Assembly: GCF_002833405.1 (NCBI RefSeq)
Contig: NZ_CP025135.1
Coordinates: 291,501 to 355,500, forward strand
From: Planococcus sp. MB-3u-03
Lineage (GTDB): Bacteria; Bacillota; Bacilli; Bacillales_A; Planococcaceae
Length of the DNA: 64,000 nt
Direction of reading: 5' to 3'
The translations under genes and the position numbers were made by a program. Under the pieces are notes generated by a model. That model ran no database searches. It had not been told where the DNA came from and worked only from the letters and a program-made list of their open reading frames with translations. Positions 43,358-53,033 of this stretch are shown one piece after another; position 1 is the first letter of the stretch, and every line of letters starts with the position of its first letter.

Positions 43358-46300
43358 AACCGGTCAAATTAAAACTGACGGCATTCGGCCCATACCGTGA
43401 CAGTGAAGAAATTAATTTTGAAGACTTGGAAGGCAATCGTTTATTTGTCATTTCCGGCAGCACCGGTGCTGGCAAAACGAGCATTTTCGACGGCATTTGT
43501 TTCGCGCTCTACGGTTCGGCAAGCGGCTCGGACCGCAGCGAACCAAAAAACCTGCGCAGCGATTTCGCCAAGGATTCGGTCCATACTTCGGCAGAATTGA
43601 CCTTTGAAGTGCACGGCACAACTTACCGCATTCTGCGTCAGATGAGCCATGTGAAAAAAGGCAATAAAAGCGCGACCGGTGAACGCTATGAATTTTTCGA
43701 AATGACCGATGCGGGCGAAAATCCGTGTGTCGAGCGGCAAATCGTCTCGGAGCTCAATCGCCGCATCGAAGAAATCCTCGGGCTGACTTTTTCCCAGTTC
43801 AACCAGATCGTCATGCTGCCGCAAGGGGAATTCCGCAAGCTATTGACGTCTGAAACGGATAATAAAGAAGCGATTTTACGAAAGATTTTCCGCACCGAAC
43901 CGTACCGCTTGGTTGCCGAGCGGCTCAAGCAGAAAAAAGACGAAGCGCAGGAGCGGTTTAAAGCGCAGCAGATGCTTTACAAAGAGCAAGTGCAGGCGAT
44001 TGCGGGTTCTTTGCCGCAGCGTGAATCGGCTCTTTTTGAAGTGTTCGCACAAGGCGATTTCCAGCGCAGCCAATTGCTCGCAGGGCTTGAAGGGGAAATC
44101 AGCCATTATGAAACGGAAAGCATCGGCCTGCAGGAGCGCTATCAGCAATCCTATGATTTCCACAATAAAAAAATGGCCGAGTTTCACGAAGCAAAAGGCT
44201 GGAATGGGCGCTTCGACGAATTAGAAGCGAAAAAGCGCCATTTGCAGGAACTCGAACAACAACTTCCGAAGGTCAAAGAATGGGAGCAACAAGTCATAGC
44301 AGCCGATCAAGCTGGCATGATCACTGGCTTGGAAGAGCAGGTGATGGATCTTGTAGCCAATGAACGCCAAAAACGCGAAGAATTGCTTCGTGCCGAGACG
44401 GCTGAACAGAAAGCCCAAGAAATGAATCGGCAGGCGCAGCAAGTGAAGGACGAAGAAGAAAACCGCCATGAACAGCGTCAGGCCGCACAGCAAGCGCTGA
44501 TCCGTTTGCATGATATGGAAGCAGGCGTAAAGGAACTCGAACAGCAGCGTACAGCTGTCCAGCAATTGGAGAAAGCAGCTATTCACGCCAGAACGGCATT
44601 ACAAAGAACGGATGAACAAGCAGCAAGCGCCGAGCAACAGCTGACACAAACGAAATCATTCATTCAACAACTGGAAGAGAGACTGGAGCATTTCGACGAT
44701 AAGCGGGACCGCCAGAACCGCTTGGCGGAACAACAGCGCGTCTTGGCGGAATATCTTCGCTTGGACCAAAAGCTCGAAGGTTTGGCCGAACAGTCAACGG
44801 TAGATCAGGCGAAGTTTGAACAAGCGCACAAAGCCTATCAAACGATGGAACATGATTGGTTCGCCAACCAGGCGGCGCTGCTCGGATCGAATCTGCACGA
44901 GGGGGAAGCGTGCCCTGTTTGCGGAAGCCTGGAACATCCAGCAAAACAGCTAGGCAGTTCTGCAGCAGTGAACCAACAAGCGATGGAACAGGCCAAGCAA
45001 GTGTTGGCGCAAAGCGAGCAAAAATTCCGCAAAACGGAAGCGGAAGAAGGCGCGGTCCGTGAGCAGGTGGCACTGAAGCGCGAGGAACTGGACGGCATGT
45101 CTATTGCGGCTGAACAAGCGTCAGCGCAATTGGAAACGGTACGGGCTGAACAGCATTCATTAACTGGAGAGCTCGAGCAATTGCAGTCCGATAAGGAGCA
45201 GCTGCGCAAGCGTAAAGTGACATTCGTGGAGATGGAGGACCAGTTATTAAGATTGAAGAAACAGCAAGCAGAAGCCCAGCACAGCGCGCACGAAAAACGC
45301 TCCGCGCATGAATCGGCACAGGCGGTTTTGGAAAGCAAGCTGACCTCGATTCCGGAAGCGCTCCGTGATCTCGGATCGCTTCGAACAGAGACCGCAAAAG
45401 CGCAGGAAACGAAAGACCGCTTAGAAGCGGCTTGGCAACAAGCGCAGGATGCCCTGCAAAAAGCCGAGCGCCAATTGTCGGAGGCGGCGGTGTCGCTTCG
45501 GCATAGCAAGCAGTCCGTGCAAGAACTGCAAGAAAAGCTTGAACATGCTGAAAGCCGTTTCGAGGAAGCGCTCGTAAAATCCGCTTTCGCTACGAAGGAA
45601 GCTTATCAAGAGGCCAAACTGGAAGCATCCCGCTACGAAGAATTGAAAACGCAAATTGAGCAGTACAAGCAAGACCGTCACACGACAGAGAGGCAAATGG
45701 CGGAACTCGAAAGTGCGCTCGCCGGCCGTGGCCGTGTTGATGTGTCGGATGTGGAACAAGCACTTGCCGAATTGAAGGCCGATTACGAACGGGCGCTTTC
45801 TGAATTGAATACGTCTAAAGAATATAAGAAAAAAGCCCAAGCGTTTTTTGATGAAGTCTCCGATGCATCTGCAAAAGAAGCTGCGGCAGAAGCCGAATTC
45901 GCGCGCATCGTCGATCTTTACGATACGATCCGCGGGCAGAACGACGTGAAGCTATCCTTTGAACGCTATTTGCAAATCGAGTATTTGGAACAGATTTTGG
46001 AAGCGGCCAATGAGCGGCTCAAGCATTTGTCGAACGGGCAATTCCATTTGACGAGAAGCGACCGTCAGGAAGCGCGCGGGAAACAAAGCGGCCTCGGCCT
46101 GGATGTGTACGATGCCTATACCGGCCAGACGCGCGACGTCAAAACGATGTCCGGCGGGGAAAAATTTAATGCCTCCCTGTGTCTCGCACTAGGAATGGCC
46201 GATGTTATTCAAAGTTTTGAAGGCAATGTATCGATTGAAACGATGTTTATCGATGAAGGCTTCGGATCGCTTGATGAGGGATCTTTGAACAAGGCAATCG

Positions 46301-46443
46301 AGACGTTAGTGGACTTGCAGAAATCAGGGCGGATGATCGGGGTCATTTCCCATGTGCAGGAATTAAAAGCAGCTATTCCGGCCATTTTGGAAGTAGAGAA
46401 AACGAAAGAAGGCATCAGCCGGACCCGTTTCCAATTGAAATGA
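43354..46443 (+). CDS. sbcC: Exonuclease SbcCD, ATPase subunit C
   Basis: 1029-aa Rad50-type SMC-like ATPase. Walker A with Lys41 in SGSTGAGKTS, a glutamine/glutamate-rich coiled coil on both sides of the zinc hook CPVC (520-523), ABC signature MSGGEKFNASLCLAL (about 932-946) and Walker B MFIDEGFGSLDEG with Asp967/Glu968. Full length. Ends the sbcDC operon, or may read on into a small membrane gene. Confidence 0.97.
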   Translation: MKPVKLKLTAFGPYRDSEEINFEDLEGNRLFVISGSTGAGKTSIFDGICFALYGSASGSDRSEPKNLRSDFAKDSVHTSAELTFEVHGTTYRILRQMSHVKKGNKSATGERYEFFEMTDAGENPCVERQIVSELNRRIEEILGLTFSQFNQIVMLPQGEFRKLLTSETDNKEAILRKIFRTEPYRLVAERLKQKKDEAQERFKAQQMLYKEQVQAIAGSLPQRESALFEVFAQGDFQRSQLLAGLEGEISHYETESIGLQERYQQSYDFHNKKMAEFHEAKGWNGRFDELEAKKRHLQELEQQLPKVKEWEQQVIAADQAGMITGLEEQVMDLVANERQKREELLRAETAEQKAQEMNRQAQQVKDEEENRHEQRQAAQQALIRLHDMEAGVKELEQQRTAVQQLEKAAIHARTALQRTDEQAASAEQQLTQTKSFIQQLEERLEHFDDKRDRQNRLAEQQRVLAEYLRLDQKLEGLAEQSTVDQAKFEQAHKAYQTMEHDWFANQAALLGSNLHEGEACPVCGSLEHPAKQLGSSAAVNQQAMEQAKQVLAQSEQKFRKTEAEEGAVREQVALKREELDGMSIAAEQASAQLETVRAEQHSLTGELEQLQSDKEQLRKRKVTFVEMEDQLLRLKKQQAEAQHSAHEKRSAHESAQAVLESKLTSIPEALRDLGSLRTETAKAQETKDRLEAAWQQAQDALQKAERQLSEAAVSLRHSKQSVQELQEKLEHAESRFEEALVKSAFATKEAYQEAKLEASRYEELKTQIEQYKQDRHTTERQMAELESALAGRGRVDVSDVEQALAELKADYERALSELNTSKEYKKKAQAFFDEVSDASAKEAAAEAEFARIVDLYDTIRGQNDVKLSFERYLQIEYLEQILEAANERLKHLSNGQFHLTRSDRQEARGKQSGLGLDVYDAYTGQTRDVKTMSGGEKFNASLCLALGMADVIQSFEGNVSIETMFIDEGFGSLDEGSLNKAIETLVDLQKSGRMIGVISHVQELKAAIPAILEVEKTKEGISRTRFQLK

Positions 46444-46555
46444 CGAGCAACGTTTACAATGAGAGAAGAACGTGAATGATAAGAGCAAAGCTTGCTTTCG
46501 GAAACTATCTTTTTGAAAAGGGCAAGTGGAGCAGATCGGCAAAGGGGTTGTGACG

Positions 46556-46762
46556 ATGAAGAATTTCAGTTTCAATGCCAGACTGATTTATTTCGGGGCG
46601 ATTGTCCTTTTCAGTCTTGGCTTCTTTCTCCTGCAGTTGTCATCGGTCATGGACGGCGGCACCGGCATCGGCTCGATCATCTTGCTTATTTTATGGGGTG
46701 TGATGGCCGCTTTCGGCATTGGCGGCATCATCGCGAGCTTCGCCGTAAAAACGCAACAATAA
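46556..46762 (+). CDS. Small membrane protein, unknown function
   Basis: 68 aa with two hydrophobic segments (about 9-25 and 34-60), Gly-rich (MDGGTGIGSIILLILWG). Not recognised. AAAGGGG eight bases before ATG 46556 sets the start; GTG 46550 is possible. It lies 112 bases after sbcC. Confidence 0.68.
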   Translation: MKNFSFNARLIYFGAIVLFSLGFFLLQLSSVMDGGTGIGSIILLILWGVMAAFGIGGIIASFAVKTQQ

Positions 46763-46768
46763 ATAGGG

Positions 46769-46810
46769 AGAGCCGCCGCAGAACCCATTGTGGTTTTGCG
46801 GCGGCTCTTT
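46769..46810 (+). terminator. Terminator
   Basis: Long GC-rich stem AGAGCCGCCGCA / TGCGGCGGCTCT with a loop extended by an ACC/GGT helix, then TTTGA. Confidence 0.85.
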
Positions 46811-46908
46811 GACTGAAAAGCAGAATAGCGGTGAAAGTTTGGCAACTCAAGCAAGCGCAAATTCTATGATAAAGTGGAAACAATATTAGAAATCAGGAGT
46901 GAATGCAG

Positions 46909-48177
46909 ATGTCCAAACAACTTAGCCCGAAGCAAGTGGTCGATTTGATCGAAGCGCAAGCGGATATCATCGTGCCGATCGCGAATGGAGAGCCGATCCG
47001 GCTGCTCGATATTCTGGAACAACATGCCCAGGAACTAGACGGGGTCAAGATCCACCAAATGCTCGCTTTGCGTGACCGCGCCTATATCCGCGGGGAACTC
47101 GAGCAGCTTCGCCATGTATCGTATTTCCTGAGCGGTGCGACCCGCAAAGTGTACCAGCAAGCGAAAATGGACCTGGTGCCGAATAATTTCCACGAGATGC
47201 CGCGTCTATTGCAAAAAGCGACGAAGATGTCGATGATCATGACGGTCGCTTCGCCGATGGACGAACACGGTTATTTCACATTCGGCACACAAGCCGATTA
47301 CGTCGCTGAATTCGTCGGCAAAGTGCCGTTCATTTTGGAAGTGAATGAACATATGCCGCGCACTTTTGGCCGCAACCAAATCCACATCAGCCAAATCGAA
47401 GGGTATGTAGAACATCATGCGCCGCTTGCGGAAGAGCAAGTCGGTGAAATCAGCGAGATGGATATCCAGATTGCTTCATCGATCATCGGCGATATCGAAA
47501 ACGGCGATACACTTCAGATTGGCATCGGCTCTGTACCGAATGCGGTCATAAGCATGCTGAAAGACCATCGGCACTTGGGGATCCACACGGAAATGCTGCC
47601 GGACGGCGTAGCGGACCTGGTCAACTCAGGCGCAATCGACGGTACCCGGAAATATACGAACCCTGGAAAGATTGTCGCGACTTTTGCCTACGGTTCGAAG
47701 AATTTATATGATTTTATCGATGGCAATCCAGCGGTGGAGATGCTTCCGGTGAGTGTCGTCAACGATCCGCGGGAAATCGCCAAAGAAAAGAATATCGTCT
47801 CGATCAATGCGACGACAGAAGTCGATTTGTACGGCCAATGCGCTTCTGAAACAGTAGGCGGAAAATATTATTCGTCAAGCGGCGGCCAAGTCGATTTCGC
47901 GCGGGGCGTTCGCTTTGCAGAAAACGGAAAAGGCTATATCTGCATGCCGTCCACTGCAAAAGGCGGGAGCTTATCGCGCATCAAACTGAACTTGGCGCCG
48001 CAATCGGTCGTGACGACAGGCAAAAACGATGTCGACAACATCGTCACGGAATACGGCATGGCGCGCTTACACGGCGTATCCCTTGCGGAGCGGGCGAAGC
48101 GCCTCATCAATATCGCCCACCCGAAATTCCGCGAAGAGCTGATGTTCGATGCGAAAAAGAATGGTTTTTTGCTGTAA
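46909..48177 (+). CDS. Acetyl-CoA hydrolase/transferase family protein (4-hydroxybutyrate CoA-transferase-like)
   Basis: 422-aa family I CoA-transferase. The N-terminal half has ANGEPIRLLDILEQ and the second half the catalytic glutamate region INATTEVDLYGQCASE, followed by SSGGQVDFARG and the LAPQSVVTTGKNDVDNIVTEYG motif of 4-hydroxybutyrate/acetate CoA-transferases. Swaps CoA between acyl groups; the acid is unknown. ATG 46909, nine bases after AGGAG, is chosen over ATG 46903. Confidence 0.9.
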   Translation: MSKQLSPKQVVDLIEAQADIIVPIANGEPIRLLDILEQHAQELDGVKIHQMLALRDRAYIRGELEQLRHVSYFLSGATRKVYQQAKMDLVPNNFHEMPRLLQKATKMSMIMTVASPMDEHGYFTFGTQADYVAEFVGKVPFILEVNEHMPRTFGRNQIHISQIEGYVEHHAPLAEEQVGEISEMDIQIASSIIGDIENGDTLQIGIGSVPNAVISMLKDHRHLGIHTEMLPDGVADLVNSGAIDGTRKYTNPGKIVATFAYGSKNLYDFIDGNPAVEMLPVSVVNDPREIAKEKNIVSINATTEVDLYGQCASETVGGKYYSSSGGQVDFARGVRFAENGKGYICMPSTAKGGSLSRIKLNLAPQSVVTTGKNDVDNIVTEYGMARLHGVSLAERAKRLINIAHPKFREELMFDAKKNGFLL

Positions 48178-48200
48178 GAGTCTCCATTTTGCAGGAACAT

Positions 48201-48234
48201 AAAATCCCCGTCTGCTTTTGCAGGCGGGGATTTT
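48201..48234. terminator. Bidirectional terminator
   Basis: AAAATCCCCG / CGGGGATTTT stem extended by CTGC/CAGG, between the CoA-transferase and the convergent hydratase gene. Confidence 0.88.
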
Positions 48235-48235
48235 C

Positions 48236-49012
48236 TTAATGGACGGTCAGTTCGACAGTGCCGATTCCTTCATATCTCGCTTCGTAACGCCCTTTTTGGA
48301 GTGGCTTCGGCAAGATGAATGTACCGGACGATACGGTTAATCCACGCTTTAGCTTTGAGCCGTGCTCTTCGAGTTCGGCAGCCAGCCATTTGATGGCATT
48401 CACAGGGTGTCCCAGGACTTCAGATGAGCTTCCCGAAGCAATCGGTTCACCATCGAGGAACAATTCGCCGCGGACTTGATCCAGCTGATCGTAAGAGCGG
48501 CCCTGTGCAGGTTTCCCGACAACGATGCGGCCAGCTACGGCGCTGTCTGCGATGACCTGCCCGAGGCTGATGTTCGGGAACCATTCTGTGAACCGCGAGT
48601 CTGGAACTTCGATGCCCGGTGCCACCAATGTCTTTTCAAGAATCGCCGCTGTTGAATCGGCGGCATCGATGTCTTCCTGGATGAGGAATATCAATTCGAT
48701 TTCGATCAATGGCGAGAGCATGGAAGACAGTTCAATGGTATTGCCGGAAATGGCAGGAGCGGTCAATGCCCCGTATAGCGGTTTTTCGGAGCTGAACAAT
48801 TGCTGCGTTTCAGGGCTCGTCAAACTGATCTTATAGCCTGCCAGCGGTTCCCCGTTCTGTGCTTTTTTTGCTGTCACCGCCTGCTGTATCTCATAGGCCA
48901 GGCAGGGATTGAGCGATTCGGGAATTTGCTCTTTCCCGAAAGCTTGCCGGTTTTCATATGCCTTGTAGAGGCGTTCTGCATAGTCCTGTTTTTCAGATTC
49001 GAATGATGCCAT
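48236..49012 (-). CDS. 2-keto-4-pentenoate hydratase (MhpD/fumarylacetoacetase-like)
   Basis: 258 aa. FAH-superfamily hydratase of meta-cleavage pathways: AGYKISLTSPE, the metal-binding stretch PLIEIELIFLI (Glu-x-Glu), NISLGQVIADSAVAG and GHPVNAIKWLA. It adds water to 2-hydroxypenta-2,4-dienoate-type acids. No aldolase or dehydrogenase partner is adjacent, so the pathway is unclear. AAAGGAGA site before ATG 49012. Confidence 0.88.
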   Translation of the reverse strand: MASFESEKQDYAERLYKAYENRQAFGKEQIPESLNPCLAYEIQQAVTAKKAQNGEPLAGYKISLTSPETQQLFSSEKPLYGALTAPAISGNTIELSSMLSPLIEIELIFLIQEDIDAADSTAAILEKTLVAPGIEVPDSRFTEWFPNISLGQVIADSAVAGRIVVGKPAQGRSYDQLDQVRGELFLDGEPIASGSSSEVLGHPVNAIKWLAAELEEHGSKLKRGLTVSSGTFILPKPLQKGRYEARYEGIGTVELTVH

Positions 49013-49100
49013 TATTCAGTCTCCTTTCCTTGGTTTCATCTTATCACTTTAACCCTGGCGCTTGCATCCGGAGAAGGTAAATTTGCTTTTCGATTGTCTT

Positions 49101-49112
49101 ATCTTATAAGAT
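49101..49112. promoter_or_regulatory. 12-bp palindrome upstream of the RsbR-like gene
   Basis: ATCTTATAAGAT is perfectly self-complementary, 37 bases before the start. Possible operator, or chance in AT-rich sequence. Confidence 0.3.
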
Positions 49113-49148
49113 GATAGGGACAAGTTAGAAAAAGGAGCGGCATACATT

Positions 49149-49985
49149 ATGGGAGAAATTAGCAGAGAGCTACATAATTTCATTCTAAAAAACAAGGAAT
49201 CCATGGTTGAAGAATGGCTCGAAACACGCAGCAGCCATTCGAATACCGTATATTCCGCAACGGCTTCCGAAGACACGGTAGAGAAGCTGAGAAAGGAATC
49301 GCTTGGCTTTATCGAGGCAGTCACTGCGATTTTTATCCACGATAAAGAAGAATCGCTTGCCTATGTTGAAGATTGGTCTTCGACGATTGCTAAAGAACGT
49401 GCCCAGCAATCCGTCCCGCTATATGAAGTGATGGAGTATCTTGGGCAATTGCGCAGGATTTACTGGAATTATGTACGCAAATTTTTTGAGGAAGTCGAAA
49501 AAGCGGACAGCCGGGATGCCTTGCGCTGGAGCGAAATGTTGAATGATATGTTCGACTTCATCATCGAAAGCTTCGCGCGCCATCACCACGAGGCACATCA
49601 ACGATTGCTGGCGAGCCAGCAGGAAGTGATCGACGAATTGAGCAGCCCGGTCATTCCGATCCGTAAAGGCGTGGGCATCCTGCCATTGGTCGGGGGGATC
49701 GATACATACCGCGCCAAAGTGATTTTGGAGACGGCTCTTGAAGAGAGTGCCAAGCAGCAATTGACGACGCTCTATATCGATCTATCAGCGGTGCCGATCG
49801 TCGATACGATGGTGGCCCATCAATTGTTCCAACTGATGGATTCGCTGAGAATCATCGGCGTGGAGTCTGTTCTATCCGGAATACGCCCTGAAATTGCGCA
49901 GACCGCGGTCACGCTTGGCATCGACTTCAAGAATATCAAAGTCTACGCTAACCTGATGCAGGCGCTCGACGCACTCGATCATTAA
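49149..49985 (+). CDS. RsbR-family stressosome protein (STAS domain)
   Basis: 278 aa. N-terminal ~150 residues form a helical, globin-like sensor module; the C-terminal STAS domain starts near SSPVIPIRKGVGILPLVGGID and includes LYIDLSAVPIVDTMVAHQL and GIRPEIAQTAV, which correspond to the two phosphorylatable threonine regions of RsbR. Paralogues assemble with RsbS and RsbT into the stressosome that feeds sigma-B. No rsbS or rsbT is beside it, so it is a stand-alone RsbR paralogue. AAAAAGGAG site. Confidence 0.9.
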   Translation: MGEISRELHNFILKNKESMVEEWLETRSSHSNTVYSATASEDTVEKLRKESLGFIEAVTAIFIHDKEESLAYVEDWSSTIAKERAQQSVPLYEVMEYLGQLRRIYWNYVRKFFEEVEKADSRDALRWSEMLNDMFDFIIESFARHHHEAHQRLLASQQEVIDELSSPVIPIRKGVGILPLVGGIDTYRAKVILETALEESAKQQLTTLYIDLSAVPIVDTMVAHQLFQLMDSLRIIGVESVLSGIRPEIAQTAVTLGIDFKNIKVYANLMQALDALDH

Positions 49986-50021
49986 AAAAGAGCCGTTCTC
50001 GTTGAGAGCGGCTCTTTTTTT
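49984..50021. terminator. Bidirectional terminator
   Basis: AAAAGAGCCG / CGGCTCTTTT stem with an inner TCTC/GAGA helix, between the RsbR-like and hemolysin III-like genes. Confidence 0.92.
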
Positions 50022-50023
50022 AG

Positions 50024-50671
50024 TTATAGCACATATAAGTAAACAGCAAGGAAATGGCAAGTGCTTCCGTGCAAGATGAAAATATGGAAAATTTCATGGA
50101 ATCCGAGGTAGCGCGAAGACAGGAAGTCCGGCTTGAGCCAATAAATGACACCGCCGACCGTGTACAGAAGGCCGCCGGCAACGAGCAGCCATAAGCCGGC
50201 AGCAGGCAGGCTGGAGGCGAGCGGGCCCACTGCGAAGATGATGATCCAGCCCATCAGGATATAGATGGCAGTCGACAGCCAGCGAGGGGAATGGAACCAG
50301 ATCATCTTGAAGAGAATGCCGCTGATGCCAAGCGAGGCGACAATGGCGAAAATCGACCAGCCGAGTGTGCCTTCAAGCGCAATCAAGCAAAACGGCGCGT
50401 AGGAGCCGGCAATCAACAAGAAAATCATGGAATGGTCGAGTTTACGGAAAAAAGCGATGACCCCGGGGCGCGCCTTTACCGTGTGGTAGACCGTGGAAGC
50501 TGTATAAAGCAGGATCAAGCTGATGCCGAAAATGATCACCGCGGTGAGATGTGCGGCAGGAGCTTGTGAATAGGCGGCTTTGATGGTCATGGCGAGTAAC
50601 GCGATGAACGACAGTAAGGCTCCCGCCAAATGCGATAAAGCGTTGAAAGGCTCTCGGATGAATGCAGTCAT
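50024..50671 (-). CDS. Hemolysin III family membrane protein (PAQR, TrhA-like)
   Basis: 215 aa with seven membrane segments. PAQR-family landmarks: EPFNALSHLAGAL at the N-terminus, KLDHSMIFLLIAGSYAPF in the middle and HEIFHIFILHGSTCHF at the C-terminus, supplying the conserved Ser, Asp and His residues that bind zinc. Despite the name, homologues such as TrhA act in membrane-energy/lipid homeostasis. AGGAGG before ATG 50671. Confidence 0.92.
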   Translation of the reverse strand: MTAFIREPFNALSHLAGALLSFIALLAMTIKAAYSQAPAAHLTAVIIFGISLILLYTASTVYHTVKARPGVIAFFRKLDHSMIFLLIAGSYAPFCLIALEGTLGWSIFAIVASLGISGILFKMIWFHSPRWLSTAIYILMGWIIIFAVGPLASSLPAAGLWLLVAGGLLYTVGGVIYWLKPDFLSSRYLGFHEIFHIFILHGSTCHFLAVYLYVL

Positions 50672-50800
50672 AAATCTGTACCTCCTGATACGTAGTTATT
50701 GAAACTACATATAATGATATATGTATTGATTTCGCCGGTCAAGTTTGTCGGCTTTTCCATCATAGGGTAAAATGGAGAAACAGAAGTTGAGGTGAAGCGA

Positions 50801-51382
50801 ATGGAAAGCATCGATCGGCTTGTTGGCCAATTGGCTCTCGACAGCCAAATCCGCACAAGTGATATCCCGAAAATCGATCTATACGTGGATCAAGTCATTC
50901 AATTATTCGAGACGGCCTTCCACGATACAAAAAGGTATCCGGACGATAAAATTTTGACGAAAACGATGATCAATAATTATGCCAAAGGAAAACTATTCTA
51001 TCCGGTGCAGCATAAAAAATACACCCCTGACCATATTATGCTCATCAGCTTGATTTATCAGATGAAAAGTACGCTGTCGATTAACGACGTAAAAAAAGTG
51101 CTGGAGAAAGTGAATGAAAAAGCGCAAGCGCGGGAACTGGATCTATCCGTGTTCTACGAAACTTATTTGGCGCTTCAGCAGGACAATCATGCCGCGTTCA
51201 AAGAAGAGCTCGAGCGGCAGGCAGAAGCCGTCGCCAATACACAAAGCGAAGAGAATGGGGAACTTTCCAAAGTGCTGTTCATCGCATCGCTTGTCCATAA
51301 AAGCAATCTGTACAGAAGGGCCGCTGAAAAACTGGCCGATGAATTGGTAAGGGAGGAAGCCGATGGCAAAAATTCTTATTGA
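50801..51382 (+). CDS. DUF1836 domain protein
   Basis: 193 aa. Matches DUF1836: LTKTMINNYAKGKLFYPVQHKKYTPDHIMLI resembles a MerR-type recognition helix and wing, followed by a long helical region. Probably a DNA-binding regulator; target unknown. ATG 50801 with TGAGGTGA upstream. It overlaps the yqxD-like gene by 20 bases, so translation is likely coupled. Confidence 0.85.
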   Translation: MESIDRLVGQLALDSQIRTSDIPKIDLYVDQVIQLFETAFHDTKRYPDDKILTKTMINNYAKGKLFYPVQHKKYTPDHIMLISLIYQMKSTLSINDVKKVLEKVNEKAQARELDLSVFYETYLALQQDNHAAFKEELERQAEAVANTQSEENGELSKVLFIASLVHKSNLYRRAAEKLADELVREEADGKNSY

Positions 51383-51797
51383 CGCAGATGGCTGCCCGGT
51401 AGTCGATTTGACGATTGGACTGGCCAAGCGTTTCAATTGGTCCGTGCTGCTCATTTGCGACACGTCCCATGAAATGTACCGCGAAGGAGCGGAAACGCTG
51501 ACGGTATCGAAGGGAGCGGATGCGGTCGATTTTGTTTTAGTGAACCGTGTGCACCCAGGCGATATCGTCGTCACGCAGGATTATGGGCTTGCCGCGATGG
51601 TGCTCGCAAAACGCGGCGTGCCGATCGACCAGAACGGGCGGGTCTATGATGAAGGAAATATTGAACAATTGCTCCACGGCCGCCACGTCGCCAAAAAAAT
51701 CCGCCAAAGCGGTGGGCGCATGAAAGGCCCGAAAAAGCGCCAGCAAGCCGACAACGACAAATTTCGTGACAGCTTGACGCGTATATTGGAAGCCTGA
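51363..51797 (+). CDS. yqxD: YaiI/YqxD family protein (DUF188)
   Basis: 144 aa. DUF188: opening AKILIDADGCPV (DxDxCP), then DTSHEMY, VTQDYGLAAMVLAKRGVPI and the RMKGPKKRQQADNDKF tail. The fold is PIN/NYN-like with conserved acidic residues, so a metal-dependent nuclease is plausible; no activity has been settled. Start inside the DUF1836 gene, with GGGAGGA upstream. Confidence 0.93.
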   Translation: MAKILIDADGCPVVDLTIGLAKRFNWSVLLICDTSHEMYREGAETLTVSKGADAVDFVLVNRVHPGDIVVTQDYGLAAMVLAKRGVPIDQNGRVYDEGNIEQLLHGRHVAKKIRQSGGRMKGPKKRQQADNDKFRDSLTRILEA

Positions 51798-51798
51798 G

Positions 51799-51825
51799 AG
51801 GTCCGCAGCACTGCGGGCCTTTTTC
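51799..51825 (+). terminator. Terminator
   Basis: AGGTCCGCAG / CTGCGGGCCT stem (one G-T wobble) with a two-base loop and five T. Confidence 0.88.
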
Positions 51826-51917
51826 AATAGGCAAGCGCATCCTGATCTCCTTGCCGCGAGTAATTTTCAGGCGATAGGGAATAGAGAGGGATATGAATGG
51901 ATGGGGAGGAATATGCC

Positions 51918-52614
51918 ATGAAGAAAATAGCGGTTATCGTGACGAACCATAAAGATTTAGGGCATCGCGGCAAAAAGACCGGCTTGTGGCTGCGGGAATT
52001 GACGGATTTCTATCATGAAGTAAAAGATGATTTCGAAATCGATATCATCAGCCCGAAAGCTGAAAAAGTGCCGATCGATCCGAGAAGCCTTCCGGCCGCA
52101 GTAGTCAATGGCCGGACGCGCCATTATTACTTGGATAAAGAGATCCAGCGACAATTGACCGGCCGCTGACACCAGGCGAAGTGAAAGCTGCCGAATATGC
52201 CGGCATTTACTTTACCGGCGGGCACGGAACGATGTGGGATTTTCCGTACAATAAGGAATTGCAGCGGATGACGGCTAGCATTTACGAAAAGGCGGCATTG
52301 TCGCAGCTGTTTGCCACGGGCCGAGCGGCTTATTGAATGTCCGCCTGTCCGACGGCAGCCCCTTATTATCGGGTCATCTCGCTACCGGCTTTTCGGACCT
52401 GGAAGAAAAGCTCCTTGGCCTCTATAAAGACATCCCGTTTTCCTTGCAGCATGAAATGAAGGAGCGGGGCGCACTTGTCCAAATCGCCCAGCTGCCGCTC
52501 GAAGCATGTGTCATTGAATCGGGGCGCTTGATCACGGGGCAAAATCCGGCTTCAGCGTCAGGCGTCGGGGAAAAGCTGCGCGAGCAATTGAAAGATATGG
52601 ACCGCTACGCGTAA
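51918..52614 (+). pseudogene. Frameshifted DJ-1/PfpI-type glutamine amidotransferase-like gene
   Basis: Three reading frames together give one family protein of about 232 residues. Frame 1 (from ATG 51918, GGGGAGGA upstream) encodes MKKIAVIVTN to IQRQLTG. Near 52160 the match moves to the frame giving RPLTPGEVKAAEYAGIYF, GGHGTMWDF and ASIYEK. Near 52291 it moves again, giving GIVAAVCHGPSGLLNV (nucleophile Cys), then LATGFSDLEEKLLG and the end at 52614. Both shifts fit loss of one base, the second in a G run (GAAAAGGCGG). Either a decayed gene or sequence errors; family match is clear. Confidence 0.88.
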
Positions 52615-52667
52615 ACGGCACGGGCCAATGGGCCAGGAGCGTACTTGAGCAAAAAAAATTCCTGTTT

Positions 52668-52692
52668 GCTTAAAAACCGATATTCGGGGTAT
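52668..52692 (+). promoter_or_regulatory. Sigma-B-type promoter
   Basis: GCTTAA (52668-52673), 13-base spacer, GGGTAT (52687-52692): five of six and six of six against the sigma-B consensus. It lies 47 bases before the next gene's start. Confidence 0.6.
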
Positions 52693-52738
52693 ACAGAAGA
52701 GAAGTGACAGAAAGACGCATTATTTTGGAGGGATTCTG

Positions 52739-53020
52739 ATGAAGAGATCAACGATGAATACAGTAGTAGGCAGCGCGCTTGCAGCAGCTGCAGGGGTTTT
52801 CGTCTACAAAGCCTATCAAGAAAAAAATACAGTCCGTGTACACGAAGACATCGACATGCATAATAGCAAAGAGATCGATGAGCGCGAAAGTGTCTACGCC
52901 ATCGAAGATTCAAGTGAACAGGGACTCTCGCAATTGGATTCAGCTTACCGTGAAGAATGGCAAGCGAACGCTTTCCCGCAAACTCAGAAAGAATTGCGTG
53001 AACTGGAAGAAGACAAATAA
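52739..53020 (+). CDS. Small exported or membrane-anchored hypothetical protein
   Basis: 93 aa. Residues 7-23 (NTVVGSALAAAAGVFVY) make one membrane segment; the rest is highly charged and acidic (ESVYAIEDSSEQG, RELEEDK). No family recognised. GGAGGG site. The sigma-B-type promoter in front suggests it is a general-stress envelope protein. Confidence 0.72.
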   Translation: MKRSTMNTVVGSALAAAAGVFVYKAYQEKNTVRVHEDIDMHNSKEIDERESVYAIEDSSEQGLSQLDSAYREEWQANAFPQTQKELRELEEDK

Positions 53021-53033
53021 ATTATACGAGCGA

